This document shows positions 6,361 to 10,974 of a stretch of 10,974 nucleotides of DNA, piece by piece. The position numbers were made by a program, and so were the translations under genes. Numbering within the stretch: the first letter of the stretch is position 1; every line of letters starts with the position of its first letter. Where the stretch lies: positions 1-10,974 of the forward strand of contig JALSSH010000344.1 of the NCBI GenBank assembly GCA_026984385.1, read 5' to 3'. This DNA is from Ardenticatenia bacterium (GTDB taxonomy: Bacteria > Chloroflexota > Anaerolineae > Aggregatilineales > Aggregatilineaceae). The notes under the pieces were generated by a model. That model made no database searches. It was not told the origin of the DNA and was given only the letters and a program-made list of their open reading frames with translations.

Positions 6361-6467
6361 GACGTTCGCCGGAGGGCGCGCCGCCTAGCCGCGCTCTGCG
6401 CGGCTGACGCGCGGCTCTGCCGCGCGTAGTGCGCTTTTCAGCGCACGGCGGCGCGCCCCGAAGCGTC
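6361..6467 (-). repeat. Cloverleaf-like nested inverted repeat (one stem enclosing three hairpins)
   Basis: A perfect 12-bp outer stem pairs 6374-6385 (GGGCGCGCCGCC) with 6447-6458. Inside are three perfect hairpins, with only a few unpaired bases between them. H1 is a 7-bp stem (6388-6394/6398-6404) with a 3-base loop. H2 is a 9-bp stem (6407-6415/6419-6427) with a 3-base loop. H3 is a 7-bp stem (6429-6435/6440-6446) with a 4-base loop. After a 5-base bulge the outer stem continues as TTCG/CGAA (6365-6368/6459-6462) and GACG/CGTC (6361-6364/6464-6467). Both flanking genes are read on the minus strand, where the H3 loop reads GAAA, a GNRA tetraloop. No U-tract follows, so it is not a canonical terminator. 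It could be a mobile or REP-like palindromic unit, an mRNA processing or stability element, or a leader for the DUF6125 gene. Confidence 0.85.
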
Positions 6468-6485
6468 CCCGACGCGCCACGTTTC

Positions 6486-7640
6486 CTATCCGCTCAGGCG
6501 CTCAACGCCGCTGCCTTCGGCGGCGCGGCACACGTAGACTTGTGGGGTCAGGCCGGTGCGCTGCTTGTACATTGGCGCGACCGCTTCCACGAACGCGGAG
6601 ACGGCATCCGTCGCCACCAACGCGACCGCGCATCCGCCAAACCCCGCGCCGGTCATGCGCGCGCCGTAGCAGCCGGTTTGCGCATTGGCGATCTCCGCCA
6701 TTGCGTCGAGTTCAGCGCAGCTCACCTCGTAATCGTCGCGCAAGCTGGCGTGGCTGGCGCGCAACAGCTCCCCAACGCGCACCAGGTCGTCGGATCGCAA
6801 CGCTTCGACGGCTTCTAGCACGCGCTGATTTTCGCTCACCACATGGCGCGCACGCCGATAGAGCAGGTCGCCGAGCCGTGCGCGCGCCTCTTCGACCTCC
6901 GCGAGCGAGGCATCTCGTAGCGTCTCCACGCCGAGCGCACGAGCGGCGGCCTCGCACTGCTCGCGGCGCGCGGCGTACTCCGAGCTGACCAGGCCGCGCC
7001 GCTTGCCCGTATCCAGAATGACCAGGCTTACCTCGGCGGGCACGGGCACGGGTGTTGTTTCCAAGCTACGGCAGTCGATCAGCAGCGCGTGGTCGGCTCG
7101 GCCCATCGCCGAGGCCATCTGATCCATCACGCCGCAGGGTACGCCCACGAACTGATGCTCCACCTCCACGCCCGCGAGCGCCTTTTCCAGTTGCGGCATA
7201 CTCGCTTCGGCCAGCGCCAAGCCCAGCTCCAGCGTGACCAGCTCCACTGCCGCCGAGGACGAAAGCCCCGCGCCGATGGGAATATCACCGCCGATCACCG
7301 CGTCGAAGGCGGGCACAAGGTAGCCGTGTTCCTGCAACCACCACAGCGCGCCACGCGGATACAAGCTCCAACGCGGCAGGTCTGGATCGTCCAGATTGTA
7401 CAGCGAAAAGGTGCTCTGTGCGTCAAAGTCCACCGAGAGCATGTGGACGAGCGTATCACCCGGGCGCGGACGCGCCGCGATATACACGGCGCGGTCAATG
7501 GCGGCGGGCAGCACAAAGCCGTCGTTGTAGTCGGTGTGCTCGCCGATCAGGTTAACGCGCCCGGGAGCGCGTGCGAGCACTGCGGGGGACGTGCCGAAAT
7601 GGTGGCGGAACTTTTGCAGCACGGCGTCGCGCACGTTCAT
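6486..7640 (-). CDS. galK: Galactokinase
   Basis: This 384-residue cytoplasmic GHMP kinase phosphorylates alpha-D-galactose to galactose-1-phosphate, the entry step of the Leloir pathway. The galactokinase signature GRVNLIGEHTDYN is at residues 27-39. The ATP-binding motif PIGAGLSSSAA is at 121-131. The catalytic Asp is D173 in CGVMDQMAS, and GHMP motif 3 (GARMTGAGFGGC) is at 326-337. The frame is open for 57 codons upstream, but that part is Arg/His-rich shadow of galT. The ATG at 7640 matches the family N-terminus, overlaps the galT stop by ATGA (7637-7640) and has GGGAGG before it. Length is normal. The stop codon lies 18-28 bases from the outer edge of the structured element, so its mRNA 3' end may form there. 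Confidence 0.96.
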   Translation of the reverse strand: MNVRDAVLQKFRHHFGTSPAVLARAPGRVNLIGEHTDYNDGFVLPAAIDRAVYIAARPRPGDTLVHMLSVDFDAQSTFSLYNLDDPDLPRWSLYPRGALWWLQEHGYLVPAFDAVIGGDIPIGAGLSSSAAVELVTLELGLALAEASMPQLEKALAGVEVEHQFVGVPCGVMDQMASAMGRADHALLIDCRSLETTPVPVPAEVSLVILDTGKRRGLVSSEYAARREQCEAAARALGVETLRDASLAEVEEARARLGDLLYRRARHVVSENQRVLEAVEALRSDDLVRVGELLRASHASLRDDYEVSCAELDAMAEIANAQTGCYGARMTGAGFGGCAVALVATDAVSAFVEAVAPMYKQRTGLTPQVYVCRAAEGSGVERLSG

Positions 7641-8686
7641 CGGGTGGCCTCCCGCGTATAGTGTACGTCTGGGGCGGTGCGCAAGCGAGCGGCGGCTTGC
7701 TCGGCGGTGATGTCGCGTTGCGGCGTGCCGAGCATTTCGTAGCCGACCATGTGCTTTTTGACGCTGGCGCTGCGCAAAAGTGGCGGGTAAAAATGCGCGT
7801 GCAAGTGCCAATAGGGGTGTTCCGCGCCGTCGGTAGGTTGCTGATGAAAGCCCATGCTATAGGGAAACGAGGTGCGGAACAGGTTGTCGTAGCGCACGGT
7901 GAGATGGTGCAGCGCGTCGGCCAGGGCTGCGCGTTCGGCGTCGTTGAGTTGCGGCAGATTGCCCACTGCGCGGTGCGGGATGAGCATGGTCTCAAACGGC
8001 CAGATCGCCCAAAACGGCACGAGCACGGTCCAATGCGCGTTGGCGTAGACGATCCGCTCGGCGCGGCGTTGTTCTTCGGCCAGATAGTCGGCGAGCATGG
8101 TTGCGCCGTGTGCGTTGAAGTAGGCGCGCTGGGTGTGCAGCTCTTTTTCCACCTCGCGCGGCAAGCGCAAAGTCGCCCAAATTTGCCCGTGCGGGTGCGG
8201 ATTAGAACAGCCCATCATCGCGCCTTTGTTTTCAAAGATTTGGACGTAGCCGATGAAGTCACGCGCGCCCAAGTCGAGCGTTTGGGCGGCCCATGTTTCG
8301 ACCACCGACACGATGGCGTCCGTTTCCATGTGTGCCAGGGTCAGATCGTGGCGCGGGCTGAAGCAGATCACGCGGCAGATGCCGCGCTCTCCTTGTGCGC
8401 GGAAGAGCGGATGCTCGGCGATCTCGTCGGTGGGGGTGTCCGGCAGCAAGGCGGGGAAATCGTTGTCAAAAACGAACGTGCCGCGATATTGCGGGTTGCG
8501 CGCGCCGCTGGCGCGGACGTTGCCCGGGCAAAGGTAGCAGTTTGGGTCGTAAGGCGGGCGATTTTCGGGTGGGGCGTCGGCGGTTTCGCCTTGCCAGGGA
8601 CGTTTGGCGCGATGCGGCGAAACCAAAATCCACTCGCCGGTGAGCGGATTGTAGCGCCGATGCGGATGGTCGTTTGGGTTGAACAT
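7637..8686 (-). CDS. galT: Galactose-1-phosphate uridylyltransferase
   Basis: This 349-residue HIT-superfamily enzyme exchanges UMP between UDP-glucose and galactose-1-phosphate, giving UDP-galactose and glucose-1-phosphate. The nucleophile is His166 in NPHPHGQ (162-168). A zinc site is suggested by Cys50 and Cys53 (CYLC), His113 and His164. A second metal site is suggested by His281 (GFHQQ) and His296/His298 (HLHAH). Spacing and even numbering nearly equal E. coli GalT, so it is a complete class I enzyme. The ATG at 8686 has GAGGGGG upstream. It is translated just before galK and overlaps it by 4 bases. No galE or galM is in the window. A stem-loop with a T-rich tail sits only ~21 bases upstream of its start. 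Confidence 0.97.
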   Translation of the reverse strand: MFNPNDHPHRRYNPLTGEWILVSPHRAKRPWQGETADAPPENRPPYDPNCYLCPGNVRASGARNPQYRGTFVFDNDFPALLPDTPTDEIAEHPLFRAQGERGICRVICFSPRHDLTLAHMETDAIVSVVETWAAQTLDLGARDFIGYVQIFENKGAMMGCSNPHPHGQIWATLRLPREVEKELHTQRAYFNAHGATMLADYLAEEQRRAERIVYANAHWTVLVPFWAIWPFETMLIPHRAVGNLPQLNDAERAALADALHHLTVRYDNLFRTSFPYSMGFHQQPTDGAEHPYWHLHAHFYPPLLRSASVKKHMVGYEMLGTPQRDITAEQAAARLRTAPDVHYTREATR

Positions 8687-8707
8687 GGCCCCCTCGTGTC
8701 AACGTGC

Positions 8708-8746
8708 AAAAAGCAAAACTCACGCCGCAAAGTGTAACTCGGCGTG
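8708..8746 (-). terminator. Stem-loop with T-rich tail between the M24 gene and galT
   Basis: On the minus strand, CACGCCG (8746-8740) pairs with CGGCGTG (8727-8721) around a 12-base loop. AGTTTTGCTTTTT (8720-8708) follows, a T-tract broken by GC. It lies 60 bases beyond the stop of the M24 gene, as expected for that gene's intrinsic terminator. It ends only 21 bases before the galT start, which leaves no room for an independent promoter after it. Partial read-through or attenuation control of galTK is therefore possible. I see no convincing promoter in the 119-base gap. Confidence 0.55.
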
Positions 8747-8805
8747 CGATGAGCGCCCAGCACGGCGACCTCGCGCGCGCCGCTTCCCGTTCGGAACGCT
8801 TGCCT

Positions 8806-9897
8806 CTAGTCCCGCACCAGGATCAGCGGACGGAGCACGGTCGCGTCGCCCACCGTGATCGGCACGGTCGGCCAGTTGGTCACGGTGGTGAGCACTTCGG
8901 GCGCGCTTGCGGCCCGCACCAAAACCGTGTCCTCGGACTTTACCCCGCTGATGGAGGGATTCCACGCGCAGACCATGCCCGCTTCCAACGTGAAGCGTTC
9001 CCCGGGCAAAGCGAGCAGCTCGCGCGGTTCGTAGCCGGCGACGCCGCCCTGGTGATGCAAGCGCCACTCGTCCGCATAGCCCGCTTCGGCGTAAGCGGCG
9101 CGCAGGGCGTCGAAGAGCGCGCCCAACGTGTACCCCGTGCGCGAGGCAGCGATGATGGCGGCGTCAATGGCGGCGCAAGCCTGCTGTTTGCGCTGTAACT
9201 CGTCCGGCAGTGGGCCGAAGTGCACCAGACGGGTGAGCGAGACGGTCAGGCCGCCTCTTCGCGCGCAGAGCACCAACATCGCGTAGCGGCGCATGATGCG
9301 CTCGCTGGGCAGCGGATGCCGCACCCGATGGACGCGATCATCAACGGCCACCAGGGTCACGATCGGGCGCATTCCGCGCCGCGTGGTTTCCTCGGCCAGC
9401 GCGGCGGCGATGATGTGCTCGGTTTGGCCCGGGCGCACGCGCAAAATGGCCTGGCCCATCGCCTCCGCTGCGTCACGCGCCAGCGTGCGGAAACGCTCCA
9501 CTTCGGCGGGCAACAGGCGCGCGCGCAAAATCGCCAGCTCGCGCGCCCAATGTTGTGCGCCAGCCAACGGGACGTCGGTTGCCAGCGTTGCGCCGAGTTC
9601 CACGCCTTGCGGTTCGTGCCAGGGCGTGACGCGCAGTGTGAAGCCGCGCCCCTCGACCGCGTCCTCGGCTTGCAAACGCGGCGCTTCGATGGTGTTGGTC
9701 CAAAGCGTGGCCGCCCGTTCGGTGATCACCACGCTGGCGACGCCGAGGCTATCCGCCGTGTTGACCGCCACATCCACACCGCCCGTGATCCACGCGACGC
9801 TGCTGGCCGAACGCAACCATAGCGCGCCGACGCGCTTTTCGCGCAGCAAGGCGCGCACGCGCTCTAGCTTGGTTTGCACTTCCTCATCCGTGCTCAT
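8806..9897 (-). CDS. M24-family (creatinase/aminopeptidase P fold) protein with degenerate metal site
   Basis: This 363-residue protein has an N-terminal creatinase-like domain (~1-125) and a C-terminal pita-bread domain (~130-350). RFRTLARDAAEAM starts the catalytic domain. HHQGGVAGYEPREL (281-294) corresponds to the family His-Gly-x-Gly segment. LEAGMVCAWNPSISG (304-318) and KSEDTVLV (320-327) correspond to the two glutamate segments. Usual metallopeptidases need Asp, Asp, His, Glu, Glu. Here the two Asp positions in LVLCARRGGLTVSLTR (208-223) are not Asp, and the first Glu is Asn313. Only a His and Glu322 remain, as in metal-free creatinase-type members. It may be a hydrolase without metal or a non-catalytic protein. 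The ATG at 9897 overlaps the upstream stop (ATGA). A longer open frame upstream is shadow. Confidence 0.82.
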   Translation of the reverse strand: MSTDEEVQTKLERVRALLREKRVGALWLRSASSVAWITGGVDVAVNTADSLGVASVVITERAATLWTNTIEAPRLQAEDAVEGRGFTLRVTPWHEPQGVELGATLATDVPLAGAQHWARELAILRARLLPAEVERFRTLARDAAEAMGQAILRVRPGQTEHIIAAALAEETTRRGMRPIVTLVAVDDRVHRVRHPLPSERIMRRYAMLVLCARRGGLTVSLTRLVHFGPLPDELQRKQQACAAIDAAIIAASRTGYTLGALFDALRAAYAEAGYADEWRLHHQGGVAGYEPRELLALPGERFTLEAGMVCAWNPSISGVKSEDTVLVRAASAPEVLTTVTNWPTVPITVGDATVLRPLILVRD

Positions 9898-10974
9898 AGC
9901 TCTTCGTCCTCGACATATTGCACAGCGGCATACTCCGGCGCCATGCGCAACAGTTCGTCTTCGCTGAGCACGCGCCCGTTCAGCGCGTCGTAGAGCGCGG
10001 GATTTTCTGCGCCGTCTACCGCGTAGCGCCAACGCCGCGTCCCGACCTCCCGCAACACCGAGCGGCACACGTCACAGCGCACTACGCGCCGCACACGGGG
10101 AATGCCCAACAGCCGATAGCGTCGCTCTTCCAAGTGCAAATGTCCCGCTTCGCAAATCGGGCACGCGCTGAGCACAAAGCCCTCGCGGTAGCGCGCCAAA
10201 TGCGCCCAGTGCCGCACATACAGGCCCGCGTATCCCAGCGCCCCCAAGCCCAATAGCCCGCCCAGCCACCAACGCCAAGCCCGCTTGTCGGCAGGATGCA
10301 CGTTCGGCACACCTGCGCCGGGTGGGGCGGTGGAAGGCGGCTCGGTGGGGAGCGCCGCGATAACTTGTGACGTGGCGCTGGGCGTGTGTGTGCTCGTGGC
10401 GGTTTGTGTGGCGCTCGCGGTGACGGTTGCAGTGGCGGAAGGCGTGTCGGTCTGGGTTGCGGTGGAGCTGAGCGTATGGGTTGGCGTGTGGCTTGAGGTG
10501 GCTGATGGTGGGGGCGCTGTGGACGTTTGCGAAGGGGCTGGAGAGGGCGTCAGTGTGGCGCTGGGTGACGCGGTGGCTGTTGCCGTTGCGCTCGGTGAAG
10601 GGGTAACGCTCGGCGTGACGCTGAAGGTGGCCGTCGCGGTGAACGACGGCGTGGCGCTGGGCGTGAGTGTCGCCGAGGCGGTCGCGCTGGATGTAACGCT
10701 GGGCGTGGCGCTGGGAGTTTCAGTGGGCGTGAGCGATGGCGTCGTGGTCCATGTCGGCGTGGGGGTGAGACTGGGCGTTCGCGTTGACGTGGCGCTGGGT
10801 GTCCATGTGGCCGAGGCGGTCGGTGTAAAGCTGGGGATCGGCGTGCGCGTGGCCGTCGGCAGGATGGGAATGGGCGTAAAAGAAGGCGTCAGATTCGGCA
10901 CGTCCACCATCGGCAACGTCTCGATATCCGTTGCCCACGCCACCAGGTCATAGCGCACCCAGCCGTACCCATCG
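9894..10974 (-). CDS. Stalked single-span membrane protein with cytoplasmic zinc-ribbon-like tail (5' end outside window)
   Basis: This frame is open to the window edge, so the N-terminus is missing. Before the first GTG-type start (10958) it continues as DGYGW joined to VRYDLV, which looks like the end of an SH3-type or similar beta domain. Numbering from 10958, residues ~22-213 are a low-complexity stalk dominated by Thr, Pro, Ser and Ala (TPSATPS-like units). A hydrophobic segment (~229-248, WWLGGLLGLGALGYAGLYV) follows. Arg/His-rich residues (~249-259) come next, which places the remainder inside the cell. Cys266/Cys269 (CPIC) and Cys295/Cys298 (CDVC) form a probable zinc ribbon. The tail is acidic (EDEEL). 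Its last codons provide the Shine-Dalgarno for the M24 gene. No function is known; the stalk suggests an exported domain held away from the membrane. Confidence 0.82.
   Translation of the reverse strand, partial: DGYGWVRYDLVAWATDIETLPMVDVPNLTPSFTPIPILPTATRTPIPSFTPTASATWTPSATSTRTPSLTPTPTWTTTPSLTPTETPSATPSVTSSATASATLTPSATPSFTATATFSVTPSVTPSPSATATATASPSATLTPSPAPSQTSTAPPPSATSSHTPTHTLSSTATQTDTPSATATVTASATQTATSTHTPSATSQVIAALPTEPPSTAPPGAGVPNVHPADKRAWRWWLGGLLGLGALGYAGLYVRHWAHLARYREGFVLSACPICEAGHLHLEERRYRLLGIPRVRRVVRCDVCRSVLREVGTRRWRYAVDGAENPALYDALNGRVLSEDELLRMAPEYAAVQYVEDEEL
10320..10895 (-). repeat. Degenerate low-complexity repeat encoding the Thr/Pro/Ser/Ala stalk
   Basis: About 190 codons consist almost only of Thr, Pro, Ser and Ala, with occasional Val, Leu, Phe and Trp, in irregular two- to eight-residue units such as TPSATPS and TATATA. 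At DNA level the plus strand shows recurrent GGCGTG, GCGCTGGG and GTGGC words. Units are not identical, so this is an old, drifting repeat. Length variation between strains would be expected. Confidence 0.8.

Noticed and set aside
6374..6458. tRNA gene, because of the cloverleaf shape
   Set aside because: The outer stem is 12 bp and not 7, the loops are 3-4 bases, there is no anticodon loop, no T-loop consensus and no CCA-end context.
6374..6458. Intrinsic terminator of galK
   Set aside because: The helices are strong but no T-tract follows on the minus strand; GC-rich bases continue. Rho-dependent or processing roles stay possible.
7641..7811. N-terminal extension of galactokinase
   Set aside because: These codons are the shadow of the galT 3' end; the family N-terminus begins at the ATG at 7640, which has a good ribosome site.
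8697..8702. TTGACA -35 hexamer on the minus strand just before galT
   Set aside because: A -10 element at proper spacing would fall inside the galT coding region and no match is there.
7571..8737. 388-codon plus-strand open frame opposite galT
   Set aside because: galT on the minus strand has complete catalytic motifs; GC-rich codon bias leaves the opposite frame open by chance.
8787..8799. Small palindrome CGTTCGGAACG downstream of the M24 gene
   Set aside because: It is only 11 bases with a one-base centre; it is common by chance in GC-rich DNA and has no supporting context.
9898..10068. N-terminal extension of the M24 protein to position 10068
   Set aside because: The extra 57 residues are Arg/Ala-rich, do not fit the family and would overlap the zinc-ribbon gene; ATG at 9897 forms a standard ATGA overlap.
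10285..10953. 222-codon plus-strand open frame rich in Val, Ala and Gly
   Set aside because: It is the antisense shadow of the Thr/Pro/Ser stalk; its repetitive composition mirrors the repeat on the other strand and it has no family motif.

Overview
The window is GC-rich, gene-dense bacterial chromosome. The gene content suggests a Chloroflexota (Anaerolineae-like) bacterium. The clues are a zinc-finger-less DnaJ next to HtrA and an HspR-type MerR regulator, a DUF6125-like protein, and a membrane protein with a long Thr/Pro/Ser stalk. The lineage is inferred from gene content; nothing in the sequence proves it.

Region 1 (1-4144, + strand) is a protein quality-control block. It opens with the 3' end of groEL, closed by a clear intrinsic terminator (322-356). 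A 174-base regulatory stretch follows, with a near-consensus sigma70 promoter (406-434), an overlapping direct repeat and an upstream palindrome. Next comes a tight four-gene unit: dnaJ (CbpA-like), htrA/degP-type membrane protease, hspR-like repressor, and nadE (ammonia-dependent NAD synthetase). Spacings are 27, 23 and 18 bases.

Region 2 (4198-6325, - strand) converges on nadE. In transcription order it holds a DUF6125-like Cys-rich protein, a stand-alone CinA C-terminal domain (PncC, NMN deamidase), a 78-residue unknown protein, and a 3-hydroxyacyl-CoA dehydrogenase-like protein with altered active-site positions. The first three overlap by ATGA junctions.

Region 3 (6326-6485) holds the most striking non-coding object. 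A 12-bp perfect outer stem encloses three perfect hairpins in a cloverleaf layout, between galK and the DUF6125 gene. On the transcribed (minus) strand one hairpin is capped by a GAAA tetraloop. Two of the hairpins carry interchangeable arms, so alternative folds are possible. It is neither a tRNA nor a canonical terminator.

Region 4 (6486-8686, - strand) is galT-galK of the Leloir pathway, overlapping by ATGA. A stem-loop with a T-rich tail (8708-8746) lies just upstream of galT and separates it from region 5.

Region 5 (8806-10974, - strand) holds an M24 (pita-bread fold) protein that has lost most metal ligands. It is translationally coupled to an upstream membrane protein, truncated by the window edge, with a roughly 190-residue Thr/Pro/Ser/Ala stalk, one membrane segment and a four-cysteine zinc-ribbon-like cytoplasmic tail.

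No CRISPR array, insertion sequence, tRNA or rRNA was seen.
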